From the NCBI RefSeq assembly GCF_036906915.1, contig NZ_JBAKHX010000012.1:62001-126000 (forward strand): 64,000 nt of DNA, read 5' to 3'. This DNA is from Phytohabitans sp036906915 (GTDB lineage: Bacteria; Actinomycetota; Actinomycetes; Mycobacteriales; Micromonosporaceae). Shown here one piece after another: positions 1 to 9,639 of this stretch (positions are counted from its first letter, which is position 1; the number at the start of each line of letters is the position of its first letter). A model generated the notes under the pieces. The model was given only the letters and a program-made list of their open reading frames with translations. It made no database searches and was not told the DNA's origin. The translations under genes and the position numbers were made by a program.

Positions 1-911
1 CACCCGCCGACTTCAGCGCTCCCGCCGAGGTGCTGGCGCGTGTCCGCGTACCCAAGAATTTCAACCACCGCGCGCCGGCGGCGCGCCGCGACCTGGCGTC
101 GGCGGTGACCGCGACCGGTCTTGACCGGAATGCCGGGCGGCGCAACAAGTCTCGCGGCAACGGTGAGGATCACGAGCTGGCCCTGCTGCGCATCCAGCTG
201 CGGCAGCACCCCTGCCACGCGTGCGATGAGAAGGAGGAGCACGCCCGCTGGGCGGAGCGCCGGCACCGGCTCCAGCGCGACACCGAGCAGCTCCGCGACA
301 AGGTCGCCGGCCGCACGGGCTCGCTGGCCCGTACGTTCGACAACGTCTGCGACCTGCTGGCCACGCGTGGATACCTGACGCCCGAGGGCGACGTGACCGA
401 CGCCGGCCGCATGCTCGCGCGGATCTGGACCGAGGCCGATCTGCTGGTCGCCGAGTGCCTGCGGCGCGGCGTCTGGGACGGCCTGTCACCGTCCGAGCTG
501 GCCGCGGCCGTGTCGGTGGTGCTGTACGAGGCGCGGCGCGAGGCCGACGAGCGGGCGTCGGTACCGCGCGGGCCCGTCTCCGACGCCGTCGACGCCACCC
601 TCAAGATCTGGGCCGAGCTGGAAGCCGACGAGGCCGCCCGCGGCCTTGATCTGACCCGCGAGCCCGACCTCGGGTTCGTGTGGCCGATCTTCCGATGGGC
701 GCGCGGCGAGGATCTCGCCAAGGTGCTCGCGAGCGGCCACAATCTCGACGGCGAGATGCCGGCCGGTGACTTTGTGCGATGGGCTCGCCAGGTGGTCGAC
801 CTTCTCGGTCAACTGACCGACGCGGCCGCTGCGTCGCCCGGCGTGCGCGATACAGCACGCGCGGCGATGACCGCCGTCAATCGCGGTGTGCTTGCCTACA
901 ATTCAGTCTGA
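1..911 (+). CDS. helY: HelY-type DEAD/DEAH RNA helicase, C-terminal part (partial)
   Basis: The frame is open from the left edge and ends in TGA at 909-911, so only about the last 300 residues are present; full HelY/Ski2-like helicases are around 900 residues. What remains matches the DSHCT (Mtr4/Ski2 C-terminal) helical domain: the stretch LATRGYLTPEGDVTDAGR, then the TEADLLVAECLRRGVWDGL segment, then an ELSPSELAA-like helix and a C-terminal four-helix region. The helicase core would lie upstream of the window. Family role: ATP-dependent RNA or DNA unwinding, probably RNA quality control. The domain match is read from sequence; the name HelY is by analogy with actinobacterial homologues. Confidence 0.85.
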   Translation, partial: PADFSAPAEVLARVRVPKNFNHRAPAARRDLASAVTATGLDRNAGRRNKSRGNGEDHELALLRIQLRQHPCHACDEKEEHARWAERRHRLQRDTEQLRDKVAGRTGSLARTFDNVCDLLATRGYLTPEGDVTDAGRMLARIWTEADLLVAECLRRGVWDGLSPSELAAAVSVVLYEARREADERASVPRGPVSDAVDATLKIWAELEADEAARGLDLTREPDLGFVWPIFRWARGEDLAKVLASGHNLDGEMPAGDFVRWARQVVDLLGQLTDAAAASPGVRDTARAAMTAVNRGVLAYNSV

Positions 912-1008
912 CTTTTAGCCGTTCGCCCCTTGCAGAACTATCTTCGTCCGTAAATGATCGCGGACGCGAACCGTCTTCGTATCTTCGGGCGGAACACTGG
1001 GGGGACCT

Positions 1009-1872
1009 GTGGCGGAGATTCATCACTTTGAGTATGGCCTGATAACGCCCAGTCTCAGCTACGCGCTGTCGGTGCTGGGGTCGCTGCTCGGCCTGACCTG
1101 CGCGGTCCGGGTGCGGGAGGCGCACTCGTCGGCGCAGCGGGCCTGGTTCCTGATGCTCGCCGCGTGGGCGATCGGCGGCACCGCGATCTGGAGCATGCAC
1201 TTCATGGCGATGCTCGGGTTCTCGGTCGTCGGCCAGCGCATCCGGTACGACGTGGCGCTTACCGCCGCCAGCGCGATCATCGCCGTCGTAGTGGTCGGCA
1301 TCGGGCTGTTCATCGTCGGCATGGGCCGGCCCTCGATCGTGAAAATCCTCTTCGGTGGGCTCTTCGCCGGGCTCGGCGTGGCCGCGATGCACTACACCGG
1401 CATGGCCGCCATGCGGGTCGACGCCGACATCGCGTACGACCCCACCCGCGTCACACTGTCAGTGGTGATCGCCGTGGTCGCCGCGTGCGTGGCGTTGTGG
1501 CTGGTCGTCAACGTCAAGGGCGTACTGGCGATTATCGCGTCCGCCCTGGTCATGGGCGTCGCCGTCAACGGCATGCACTTCACCGGCATGTCCTCGATGT
1601 CCGCCCACCTCCACGACCAGCCCGGCGACCCGACCGGCGCCACCGCCTCCAACCTGCTCGTACCGATCATCCTCGCGGTGATCCTCGTGGTGATAGCGCT
1701 GATATACGCCGTGATGGCCGCCCCGACCGAAGACGACAGGGCCGGCGCCGCCTACCTGGACGCCCGCATCGCCGACCGCGAAAAGGACCAGCCCGAGGTG
1801 ACTCCGCCGCCAAACGGCTTCACCCCCCGCCCCCGCCGCACCACAACCTCCTACACCCCGCGCCGCCGCTAA
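1009..1872 (+). CDS. MHYT-domain integral membrane sensor protein
   Basis: A 287-residue protein with about seven hydrophobic segments. The MHYT repeat is seen three times: SMHFMAM at residues 62-68, MHYTGM at 127-132 and MHFTGM at 189-194. The Met and His pairs are thought to bind copper or another metal, so a sensor of oxygen, CO or NO has been proposed for the family. There is no GGDEF, EAL or kinase domain attached; the C-terminus is a charged, Pro/Arg-rich cytoplasmic tail of about 50 residues. The GTG start follows a GGGGGACC ribosome-binding site. It is a stand-alone gene between HelY and a repeat region, so no partner is evident. Confidence 0.85.
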   Translation: MAEIHHFEYGLITPSLSYALSVLGSLLGLTCAVRVREAHSSAQRAWFLMLAAWAIGGTAIWSMHFMAMLGFSVVGQRIRYDVALTAASAIIAVVVVGIGLFIVGMGRPSIVKILFGGLFAGLGVAAMHYTGMAAMRVDADIAYDPTRVTLSVVIAVVAACVALWLVVNVKGVLAIIASALVMGVAVNGMHFTGMSSMSAHLHDQPGDPTGATASNLLVPIILAVILVVIALIYAVMAAPTEDDRAGAAYLDARIADREKDQPEVTPPPNGFTPRPRRTTTSYTPRRR

Positions 1873-2000
1873 CCGCTCAACCCCCACGTCCCGCCCCACC
1901 CCACCCCGCCCCACCCCATCCCGCGCCGCGCCGTCCGCCCGCGCCGTCCGCCCGCGCCGTCCGCCCGCGCCGGTCCGCGCGGGGCGCGCTCCCCTCCGTC

Positions 2001-2077
2001 GATCAAGGGCAAATGCGCGTGGTTCGATCTCAAAACCACGTGCATTTGCCCTTGATCCATGCAAAAGCCCTTGATCG
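2001..2077 (+). repeat. Dispersed 77-bp element, copy 1
   Basis: A 57-bp inverted repeat (2001-2057) followed by a 20-bp tail (2058-2077). The arms are 24 nt, starting GATCAAGGGCAAATGC and ending with its complement GCATTTGCCCTTGATC, with one mismatched pair and a 9-nt loop that contains GATCTC. The tail ends in CCCTTGATCG, repeating the arm end. The C-rich tract lies on its left. Confidence 0.9.
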
Positions 2078-2156
2078 CCGCAGGTCCTGCGCTCGATAGT
2101 GCGGACGCCGCTGTGGGCGATCCACGCGTCCTCCGGCGAACCCCGCACTGTTCGTC

Positions 2157-2408
<252 letters not shown>

Positions 2409-2517
2409 GGCGCCAAGGGCCGCAGGGCCTAAGAGGCTAGCCTCCTAGGACGCTCTAGCGGTGGTGATGCACCGCCCGAACGGCAACCGACCTCGCCGAA
2501 GGCGGGTGGGGCGTGGG

Positions 2518-3429
2518 CTAGCGGGGGAGGGCGTCGACCAGGCGGCGGCAGGGGCCGGCCAGGTTCCACTTCTCGGCCAGGGCCAGCAGGCGGTCGCCGT
2601 CCGCGGGGGCGGACGGTAGCGCCGTGTCAAGGTCGAGGAGTGGGATGTCGCGGGCCACGCGAACCACCTTTGGCGCGACGGCCAGGTAGTCGCGGGCGGC
2701 GAGGAGCTTGGCCCGCAGACCGGGCGCGAAGCCGGATGCCGGGTCGTCGAGCGCGGCCACGATGCCGTCGAGCGTGCCGTACCGGCTGACCAGGCGTGCG
2801 GCCGTCTTTTCGCCGACGCCAGGCACGCCGGGCAGCCCGTCACTGGGGTCGCCGCGCAGGGCCGCGAAGTCCGCGTACGCCGCCGCCGGCACGCCGTACT
2901 TGGCGCGTACCGCCGCGTCGTCGCAGTCTTCGAGTTTGGCGACGCCTCGGCCGCAGTACAGCAGGCGGACGGGCTTGGCGTCGTCGATGAGCTGGAACAG
3001 GTCGCGGTCGCCGGACGCCACTTCGACCGGGCCGGGCTGGGTGGTGGCGAGGGTGCCCAGAACGTCGTCGGCTTCGTATCCGGGCGCGTCGATCGCGGGG
3101 ATGCCGATCGCGGCGAGCATGTCGAGGATGAGCGGCACCTGGGGGACGAGGGTGTCGGGCACGACCTCTTCGCCGGGAGCGCCGCCCTCGGCGAGCCGGT
3201 GCGCCTTGTACGATGGCAGGAGCGCCACCCGCCAGGCCGGTCGCCAGTCGGCGTCGAACGCGCACACCAGCCTGTCGGCGCGACGGCTGCGGATGAGCGT
3301 GGCGAGCATGTCGAGGAAGCCGCGCACCGCGTTGACCGGGGAGCCGTCGGGGGCTCGCGCGGCCGACTCGGGGATGCCGAAGTAGGCCCGGAAGTACAGG
3401 CTCGGCGCGTCCACCAGGAGCAGCGTCAT
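2518..3429 (-). CDS. Stand-alone 5'-3' exonuclease (PolA N-terminal type)
   Basis: 303 residues, equal to the small actinobacterial exonucleases homologous to the N-terminal domain of DNA polymerase I. The acidic metal-binding motifs are in order: LLLVDAPS (Asp7), CAFDADW (residues 57-62), GYEADDVLG (118-125), ASGDRDLFQLID (138-149), and the helix-hairpin-helix motif GDPSDGLPGVPGVGEKTA (193-210). Likely role: removing RNA primers or flaps during replication and repair, alongside the polymerase's own domain. I chose the ATG at 3429, which starts MTLLLVD directly before motif I; an upstream in-frame ATG at 3459 would add ten unconserved residues. No polymerase domain follows. Confidence 0.9.
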   Translation of the reverse strand: MTLLLVDAPSLYFRAYFGIPESAARAPDGSPVNAVRGFLDMLATLIRSRRADRLVCAFDADWRPAWRVALLPSYKAHRLAEGGAPGEEVVPDTLVPQVPLILDMLAAIGIPAIDAPGYEADDVLGTLATTQPGPVEVASGDRDLFQLIDDAKPVRLLYCGRGVAKLEDCDDAAVRAKYGVPAAAYADFAALRGDPSDGLPGVPGVGEKTAARLVSRYGTLDGIVAALDDPASGFAPGLRAKLLAARDYLAVAPKVVRVARDIPLLDLDTALPSAPADGDRLLALAEKWNLAGPCRRLVDALPR

Positions 3430-3515
3430 GCCCAACAGCCTGTCACACACCCCCGACATCCCGCCCGGCCGCGCCTAGCGCGGCGGTGACCCGCGCCGCG
3501 CGAGCCCGATGTCGT

Positions 3516-3592
3516 CGATCGAGGAGATCCGCATCGATCAAGGGCAAATACACGCGGAAATGAGATCGAACCACGTGCATTTGCCCTTGATC
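3516..3592 (-). repeat. Dispersed 77-bp element, copy 3 (inverted)
   Basis: Inverted repeat 3536-3592, tail 3516-3535 on the left, so the element points to the minus strand. On its other side is a long G-run tract (3597-3643), which is the C-rich tract of the other copies read on the opposite strand. It sits between the exonuclease and the first glycosyltransferase. Confidence 0.9.
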
Positions 3593-3657
3593 GGCGGGAA
3601 GGGAGCGGCGGGGGGAAGGGGCGGGGGGAGGGGGCCGGCGGGGTTGGTTACCGGCAT

Positions 3658-4959
3658 ATGTCGGCGGAGGGTACGCGGAGCGAAAGGTTGGCGGATCTAC
3701 CGCGCGAGCGGGTCAACACCCCTGTTCTGGTGCTTATTGTCGCTGCCGTGACCTTGCCGGTGACCGAGATCCCTGCCCCCGCGCTGCCCCAGCGGACCCG
3801 TCCGTTGCGCGTCGGGATGGTGGTGGTGAGCGAGTACGAGTCTGACCCACGGGTACGCCGCCAGGCCGAGGCGTTGGTAGCGCGCGGCGACGAGGTGACC
3901 GTCCTGGCCCTCGACGCGCCCGGCCGCCCGGAGGTGGACATTGTGGACGGTGTGCGCGTCGTGCACCTGCCCACCCGAAAGTACCGGGGCAGTTCCGCGA
4001 AGGCGTACCTGTCGCTGTACGGCGGTTTCGGTGCCCGGGCCGCGGCGTGGCTCAGCCGGCGTCCACGCGCTTTTGACGTGGTGCAGGCGCATTCGATGCC
4101 GGAGGCGCTGGTGTTCGCGGCCGCGGTGCCGAGGCTGTTCGGGGTGCCGGTGCTGCTGGACGTGCACGATCTGACGTCGAAGCTGTTCGCCTCGAAGTTC
4201 GCCGACCGGCGCAGGGTGCTGGCGGCCGTTTCGGCGTCGGAGAAGGCGTCGCTGCGGTTCGCCCGCGAGGTGCTGACGGTCCACGAGCCGTACGCGGACA
4301 TGCTGCGTGACCTGACCCGCCGACCGGTGTCGGTGGTGATGAACTGCCCGGACGAGCGCCTGTTCGTGCCCCGCGAGCAACCGCGTGGCTGGAGCCCCGA
4401 CGGCGAGGTGGTTTTCAGCTACCACGGCCTGATCGCGCCCCGGCACGGCCTGGTGGCGGCGACGGAGGCACTGGCCGCGATCCGCGGCGAGGTGCCGGGA
4501 GCGAGACTTCAGGTACGCGGCAGTGGCGACGGCCTCGACGAGCTGCGGCAACGCGTCGAGGCGCTCGGCGCAGACGTGGATCTGCCCACCCGTCTCTACC
4601 CGCTGCCCGAGATCGTCGCCGAGCTCGGCCGGGTCCACATCGGACTCGTGCCGAGCCAGCTCGACCCGTGGACGGACGGCGTTCTGCCCACCAAGCTCCT
4701 GGAGTACGCGAGCCTCGGCATCCCGGTCATCACGTTCCGGAACCCGGTCATCGCCCGCTACTTCCCGGAGGATTCGGTGCGGTACGTCGACCCGGCCACC
4801 CCGCAGACGCTCGCCGTGGCGATGCGCGACCTCGCCATGAACCCCGACAAGGCGCTGGCGCAGGCCCGGCGCGCCACCCAGGTGATGGCCGAGTTGCGCT
4901 GGAGCGAGCAGAAGAAGCACTACTTCGCCGTCATCGACCGCCTGGCGAAGCGTGCGTAG
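3658..4959 (+). CDS. GT4-like glycosyltransferase (GT-B fold)
   Basis: 433 residues. The N-terminal Rossmann half begins near residue 50 with RVGMVVVSEYESDPRVRRQAEAL, the usual start of GT4 enzymes, and has LLDVHDLTSKLF further on. The C-terminal half has FSYHGLIAPRHGL, the RGSGDGLDELR turn and LPTKLLEYASLGIPVI, the nucleotide-sugar loop with its conserved Glu. It would add a sugar to a lipid-linked glycan at the inner membrane face. It is the first gene of a seven-gene run in which each gene overlaps or nearly touches the next. The ATG at 3658 lacks a good ribosome-binding site and the first 45 residues are unconserved, so in-frame GTGs at 3730, 3748 or 3760 are possible real starts. Confidence 0.85.
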   Translation: MSAEGTRSERLADLPRERVNTPVLVLIVAAVTLPVTEIPAPALPQRTRPLRVGMVVVSEYESDPRVRRQAEALVARGDEVTVLALDAPGRPEVDIVDGVRVVHLPTRKYRGSSAKAYLSLYGGFGARAAAWLSRRPRAFDVVQAHSMPEALVFAAAVPRLFGVPVLLDVHDLTSKLFASKFADRRRVLAAVSASEKASLRFAREVLTVHEPYADMLRDLTRRPVSVVMNCPDERLFVPREQPRGWSPDGEVVFSYHGLIAPRHGLVAATEALAAIRGEVPGARLQVRGSGDGLDELRQRVEALGADVDLPTRLYPLPEIVAELGRVHIGLVPSQLDPWTDGVLPTKLLEYASLGIPVITFRNPVIARYFPEDSVRYVDPATPQTLAVAMRDLAMNPDKALAQARRATQVMAELRWSEQKKHYFAVIDRLAKRA

Positions 4960-6406
4960 AACCCTGCTCACCATGGCGGGGCTGGTCGCGCTCGGCCTCA
5001 CCCGGTTGCTGCACGGCGTACTGGTCAGCCGCGCCACCGACCACGAGACGTACGGCCTGGTGGGCTCGCTGATCGCGGTCACCACGATCGGCAGCCTGCT
5101 GCTTCCGGCGGGGCTGGCGAGCGCCGCGGCGAAGTTCATCCCGTACCAGCACGGGCGGGGCGACGGCCCTGCGGCGCGCGGTGTATTCCGCCTGGTGCTC
5201 CGAGTGGGATGGGTCGGTGCGATCGGGCTCGGCGTCGGGGCGGGGTGGGGCGCTCAGGTGGCATTTGACCTGCGGGTGCTCGACGCGATCCAGGTCGCCG
5301 CATTGTGCACCGCCTTTTCGATGTATTCGATCCTCAAGTCGGTGCTCTACGGGTTCGATCTCGTGTCCGGGTACACGAAGCTGGAGCTGGCCTGCTCGGC
5401 GCTGTCGCTGTCGGCGACGGCGCTGGTGGTGGCGCTCGGCTGGTCCGTCTATCTGCTGCCGCTGGCCGCCGGCTACGCGCTTTTCACCTTCGGCGCGTGG
5501 TGGCGGCTGCGGCCGGTGACGCGCGGCGCGGCGTCCGCGCCGGGCGGCGCGCTGCGCCGCGAGATGGCCGCGTTCATTGTGCTGGCCTGCGTCGGAACGT
5601 TGTGCTCGCAGGGCTTCCTGCAGGGCACGCAGCTGCTGGCAAACCGGTTTGCCGCACCGCGCGAGGTGGCGTATTTCGCGGCCGCGGTGACCCTGATCGC
5701 CCCGGTCTATTTCGTGCCGCGGGCGCTGGGCATCGTGCTCTTCCCGGCGATGGCGCGCGCTCACGGCGCTGGTGATGTGGGCGGCGTGCGCCGGCAGGCC
5801 GACCTGTCGACCAGGGCGCTGCTCGCGGTGCTCGCACCGATGGTCGCCGTCGCGCTACTGCTCGCGCCGGAGGTCCTGACCGTCTTTGGTGGTTCCGGGT
5901 ATGCCGGCGGCGCCCCCGTGTTGCGGCTGATGCTGGCGGCCACCTACCTGGCGGTCGTGAGTGTCCCCGCGGTGAACGCGCTGTCGAGCGGCGCGCACGT
6001 GCGGGTGCCGGTGGCGTCGGCGGTGGTGGGGACGCTGACGGGGTTCGCGGTGGTGGCGTTGCTGGGCGGTGCCACCGGCGTCGGTCTGGGATACCTGTGC
6101 GGCACGGCGGTGACCGCCGGCGGGCCGTTCGTGACCGCGTGGCGGTTCCACGGGATGTTCTGGTCCGGGCCGGTGCTGCGCGGCGCGGGTGTCGTGGGTG
6201 GAGCGCTGCTCGCGTCCTGGTGGCTGCCGCGCGAGCCGGCGCTGGACGCGGCGGTCGCCGGCGTGGTCTTCGTGGCCGGCGTACTGGTGCTGTGTCGTGA
6301 CCTGGTCACGCTGCGCCGCGGGCGCGGCGGGCGGCCGGACGATTCGGCGACCGGTCAGCCGGCCGTCGCCGGCAGTTCACCAACTGGTCGGGCGGGCGGC
6401 GTGTGA
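4952..6406 (+). CDS. Wzx-like polysaccharide flippase (MOP/MATE superfamily)
   Basis: 484 residues with roughly twelve or more membrane helices and few long loops. The start MAGLVALGLTRLLHGVLVSR and the GLVGSLIAVTTIGSLLLPAGLASA segment are typical of polysaccharide export (PST) flippases; the C-terminus is a short charged tail. The expected job is moving lipid-linked oligosaccharide across the membrane, matching the Wzy-like polymerase encoded next. The GTG start at 4952 overlaps the end of the glycosyltransferase by 8 bp, so translation is probably coupled. Substrate cannot be read from the sequence. Confidence 0.85.
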   Translation: MRRTLLTMAGLVALGLTRLLHGVLVSRATDHETYGLVGSLIAVTTIGSLLLPAGLASAAAKFIPYQHGRGDGPAARGVFRLVLRVGWVGAIGLGVGAGWGAQVAFDLRVLDAIQVAALCTAFSMYSILKSVLYGFDLVSGYTKLELACSALSLSATALVVALGWSVYLLPLAAGYALFTFGAWWRLRPVTRGAASAPGGALRREMAAFIVLACVGTLCSQGFLQGTQLLANRFAAPREVAYFAAAVTLIAPVYFVPRALGIVLFPAMARAHGAGDVGGVRRQADLSTRALLAVLAPMVAVALLLAPEVLTVFGGSGYAGGAPVLRLMLAATYLAVVSVPAVNALSSGAHVRVPVASAVVGTLTGFAVVALLGGATGVGLGYLCGTAVTAGGPFVTAWRFHGMFWSGPVLRGAGVVGGALLASWWLPREPALDAAVAGVVFVAGVLVLCRDLVTLRRGRGGRPDDSATGQPAVAGSSPTGRAGGV

Positions 6407-6450
6407 TGGCTCGGTTGTCCAAGACGCAAGGAAGGGATTTCGGGGGGTTC

Positions 6451-7965
6451 ATGCTGGCTGCACAACCGCGGATCGAGACTGCCGCGGCAGATGGACCACG
6501 CCCCGACGAACACCCCGGCGGGCGGCTGTCCCGGGTGCTCGGAGCATCGCTCGTGGCACTGCTCGGTGTGCTGCTCGTAGAGGTGCTGTTCGAGACCTGG
6601 GTGCAAACGCTGCTGGCGACTCCGTACGTCAACGACGAGGGCAACCTGATCGCCGAGGGGCCGGGCTGGCCCAAGCAGGTCAAGAACGGCCTGTACCTGA
6701 CGCTGCTCGCGGTCACCTTGGTCAAGGTGCTGGTGGACCGGCGCTGGCGCGAGTTCCGCACCCCGGCCGACATCGCGTTGGCCGTGCTGGCGGGCGTGTT
6801 CGTGGTCGCCGGCTTCGTCGGCGGCTCACCGGTCAAGCTGATCGGCGAGGCGGCCTACGTCTACCTGCGCGGCGTCATCGTCTTCTACGCGTGGCGGGCG
6901 GCCGACCCGGACCGGCGGCGCACCAGGGCAGTGCTCGGTGTGGTCGCGGCGGTCGTGGGCCTCAACGCGCTGATCGCGATCTGGCAGACGATGGCGGGCC
7001 GGAGCTCGTACCAGCAGTTGGGCTGGGTCGACATGACCTGGGCCCGGATCAACCGCGCGCACGCGCTGCTCGACCACCCGAACCACCTCGGCCACTTCCT
7101 CGCCCTGGCGATGCTGGGCCTGTTCGCCTGGCTGATCACTCGGTCAGGTCCGGTCCGGTGGAAGTGGTGGGTCGCGTTCGGCGTGCTCGCCCTCGCCCTC
7201 TCCGCCACCCAGTCGCGCGAGTCGACGCTCGGCTTCGTCGCCGGCGCGGGCGTCATCTGCCTGCTGCGCCGCGGCCGCTGGCTCGCCGGCACGGCGGCGG
7301 TCACCCTCGTCGTCGGCTTCGCCGCCGCGCAGCTCGCCATCAGCCCGGAGAACCGGTCCGAGCTGAGCCGCCGGCTCGCGGGCGTGTTCAGCGCGCTGGA
7401 CCTGCCAAGCGGCGCCGAGCGGGACGGCTTCTGCGTCGAGGGCAACGAGGGCTGCGACGAAGACGGCGGCAACCAGATCCCGCAGCGCGAGGTCCGCGTC
7501 CTGTACACGCAGCAGGGCGTCGAGCTGTGGCTGGCGCGGCCGATTCTCGGGTACGGCGTGGGCCAGTTCGGCGGGATCGTCGCGTACCAGCACGACCCGC
7601 TCTGGTACAAGGACGCGCGCTTCGGGCCGGACGGTTTCCGGCTGTACGGGTCGAACGAGAAGCAGGTCGACTCGTTCTGGCTGCACCTGCTCGTCGAGAC
7701 CGGTGCCCTGGGCGCGCTGGCCTACCTGGTGTGGCTGACGCTGCTCATCGCGCCGATCGTGCGGGCGGCGTGGCGGCGACGGGAGGGCGCGCACCCGTTC
7801 CTGTACTGGGCGGCCGCCGCGATGACGTTCGCGGTGCTCGTGGCGTGCCTCGCCCCGTCGTTGGAGGACCCGCTGTTCCCGGCGCAGCTGTTCACGATCC
7901 TCGGCCTGGCGTGGGTGTGGCTGCGCCGCGAATCAACCACCACATTGGAGAAGGATCGTGACTGA
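6451..7965 (+). CDS. O-antigen polymerase/ligase family protein (Wzy/WaaL-like)
   Basis: 504 residues with about ten membrane helices. The diagnostic Wzy_C-type part is present: HPNHLGHFLALAMLG, then the helix ATQSRESTLGFVAGAG, then a large extracellular loop with GRVELW-like LYTQQGVELWLARPILGYGVGQFG. The large loop has a Cys pair and acidic residues in FCVEGNEGCDEDGGN. It likely polymerises or ligates the glycan outside the membrane. I chose the ATG at 6451 because GGGGGG lies a few bases upstream; the earlier GTG/ATG at 6403/6406 overlaps the flippase stop and would add 15-16 residues. Polymerase versus ligase is undecided. Confidence 0.85.
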   Translation: MLAAQPRIETAAADGPRPDEHPGGRLSRVLGASLVALLGVLLVEVLFETWVQTLLATPYVNDEGNLIAEGPGWPKQVKNGLYLTLLAVTLVKVLVDRRWREFRTPADIALAVLAGVFVVAGFVGGSPVKLIGEAAYVYLRGVIVFYAWRAADPDRRRTRAVLGVVAAVVGLNALIAIWQTMAGRSSYQQLGWVDMTWARINRAHALLDHPNHLGHFLALAMLGLFAWLITRSGPVRWKWWVAFGVLALALSATQSRESTLGFVAGAGVICLLRRGRWLAGTAAVTLVVGFAAAQLAISPENRSELSRRLAGVFSALDLPSGAERDGFCVEGNEGCDEDGGNQIPQREVRVLYTQQGVELWLARPILGYGVGQFGGIVAYQHDPLWYKDARFGPDGFRLYGSNEKQVDSFWLHLLVETGALGALAYLVWLTLLIAPIVRAAWRRREGAHPFLYWAAAAMTFAVLVACLAPSLEDPLFPAQLFTILGLAWVWLRRESTTTLEKDRD

Positions 7966-9001
7966 CGGCGTCGCACTCATCGGCTTCGGATACTGGGGGC
8001 CGAACCTCGCCCGTAACCTCCAGGCGCACGCCGGCCCGCGCTGGCGGTATCTGGTGGAGCTGAGCCCCGAGCGCCGCGCCAAGGCCACCGGCCTGTACCC
8101 GGGTGTGACCGTCACCGACGACCTCGCCGAGGTGCTCGCGGACCCGTCGGTGAGCGCGGTCGTCGTGGCGACCCCGGCGGCGACGCACGCGCCGCTGACC
8201 CGGCGCCTGCTGGAGGCGGGCAAGCACGTGCTGGTGGAGAAGCCGCTCGCGCTGTCCACACCGGACGCCATCGACCTGGCTGTGCGCGCCGACGACAGCG
8301 GCCTGACGCTGATGGTGGGGCACACCTTCGAGTACGTGCCGGCGGTGCGGCGGATGCGCGAGCTGGTCGAGGACGGCTCGATCGGCGACCTGCTGTACCT
8401 GCACTCGCAGCGGCTCAACCTGGGCCGCATCCAGAGCGACATCAACGCGTTCTGGTCGATCGGTCCGCACGACGTGTCGATCGCCAACTACCTCGTCGGC
8501 CAGCGTCCACAGTGGGCCGCGGCTGAGGGTGCCCGGTTCCTCAACGCCTCTGTCGAAGACGTCACGTTCGTCACCGTCGGGTACCCGGACGGCGTCCTCG
8601 CCCACATGCACGTGAGCTGGCTCGACCCGTCGAAGACCCGGCGCACCACGGTGGTCGGCAGCAAGCAGATGCTCGTGTACGACGACATGGACCCGGTGGC
8701 CAAGCTGCGCGTCTTCGACAAGGGCGCCGACCGGGTGTTCGAGGACGAGTACGGCGGCTGGCAGTACAAGCTGCGCGACGGGGTCATCCAGACGCCGGCG
8801 CTGGAGGAGGTCGAGCCGCTCGCGGCCGAGCTGCGGCACTTCCTGCACTGCGTCGACACCGGTGCGCGGCCCCGCACCGACGGCTGGAACGGCGTCGACG
8901 TGGTCGCGGTGCTGGAGGCCGTCAACGCGTCGCTGCGGGCCGGCGGAGCGCAGGTGGCGGTGCGCGCCCCGCTGGTGGCGGCTGCGGGAGGCGGCGCGTG
9001 A
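7958..9001 (+). CDS. Gfo/Idh/MocA-family sugar-nucleotide dehydrogenase (WlbA/WbpB-like)
   Basis: 347 residues. N-terminal NAD-binding fold with GFGYWGPNLARN (residues 9-20), then VVATPAATHAPL and the VEKPLAL motif whose Lys is catalytic. The C-terminal half has GHTFEYVPAVRRM and PHDVSIANYL with the conserved Asp-His region. These are features of WlbA/WbpB enzymes that oxidise the C3 hydroxyl of UDP-GlcNAc-uronate. With the acetyltransferase and aminotransferase just downstream, the trio would make a 2,3-diacetamido-uronate sugar nucleotide. GTG start, preceded by GGAGAAGG, and overlapping the polymerase gene by 8 bp. Confidence 0.85.
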   Translation: MTDGVALIGFGYWGPNLARNLQAHAGPRWRYLVELSPERRAKATGLYPGVTVTDDLAEVLADPSVSAVVVATPAATHAPLTRRLLEAGKHVLVEKPLALSTPDAIDLAVRADDSGLTLMVGHTFEYVPAVRRMRELVEDGSIGDLLYLHSQRLNLGRIQSDINAFWSIGPHDVSIANYLVGQRPQWAAAEGARFLNASVEDVTFVTVGYPDGVLAHMHVSWLDPSKTRRTTVVGSKQMLVYDDMDPVAKLRVFDKGADRVFEDEYGGWQYKLRDGVIQTPALEEVEPLAAELRHFLHCVDTGARPRTDGWNGVDVVAVLEAVNASLRAGGAQVAVRAPLVAAAGGGA

Positions 9002-9639
9002 CCGTCAGCCCGCTGGCTGTCGTCGCCGACGGGGTCCGGTTGGGTGTGGGCACCGCCGTCGAGGAGTTCTGCGTCGTCGGCAGGTCCGGTCCGGCCGGCG
9101 TCAAGACCGAGCTGGGTGACGGCACCACGCTGCGCAGCCACACCGTCGTGTACGCGGGCGTGCGCACCGGCGACCGATTCCAGACCGGGCACCACACCCT
9201 GGTCCGCGAGCACACCACGGTCGGCGACGACGTGTCGGTGGGCTCGATGTCGGTGCTGGAGCACAGCGTCACGGTCGGCCACCGGGTGCGGGTGCACTCG
9301 CACTGCTTCGTGCCCGAGTACTCGGTGCTGGAAGACGACGCGTGGCTGGGCCCGCGGGTCACGCTGACGAACGCGCCGTTCCCGCGCTGCCCCGACGTGT
9401 CCCGCTGCCTGCGTGGCGTCCATATCGGCCGCGCGGCCCGGATCGGTGCCAACGTCACCGTCCTGCCCGGCGTCCACATCGGAGAGCGGGCGCTGATCGG
9501 CGCCGGCGCGGTCGTCACCAAGGACGTCGCGCCGGGCGCGGTCGTGGTCGGCGCCGCCGCCCGCCCCGTGAAGACCATCGACGACCTGCTGTGCCCGGCT
9601 GGGCTCGACCACCGTCCCTACCCATTGGAGACCCCGTGA
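8998..9639 (+). CDS. Left-handed beta-helix N-acetyltransferase (WlbB/WbpD-like)
   Basis: 213 residues with hexapeptide-repeat character throughout: VGTAVEEF, LGDGTTLRSHTVVYAGV, VGDDVSVGSMSVLEHSVTVGHRVRV, then IGRAARIGANVTVLPGVHIGERALIGAGAVVTKDVAPGAVVVGAAA at the end, here cited only as the region of residues 140-190. This is the trimeric acetyl-CoA-dependent fold. In the WbpD/WlbB pathway the enzyme acetylates the 3-amino group formed by the aminotransferase. GTG start overlaps the dehydrogenase stop by 4 bp (GTGA). Confidence 0.85.
   Translation: MTVSPLAVVADGVRLGVGTAVEEFCVVGRSGPAGVKTELGDGTTLRSHTVVYAGVRTGDRFQTGHHTLVREHTTVGDDVSVGSMSVLEHSVTVGHRVRVHSHCFVPEYSVLEDDAWLGPRVTLTNAPFPRCPDVSRCLRGVHIGRAARIGANVTVLPGVHIGERALIGAGAVVTKDVAPGAVVVGAAARPVKTIDDLLCPAGLDHRPYPLETP

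Noticed and set aside
3697..5139. Long antisense open frame (480 codons) opposite the glycosyltransferase and flippase
   Set aside because: High GC makes long antisense frames common; its translation is His/Arg/Gln-rich with no domain, while the plus-strand genes have clear motifs.
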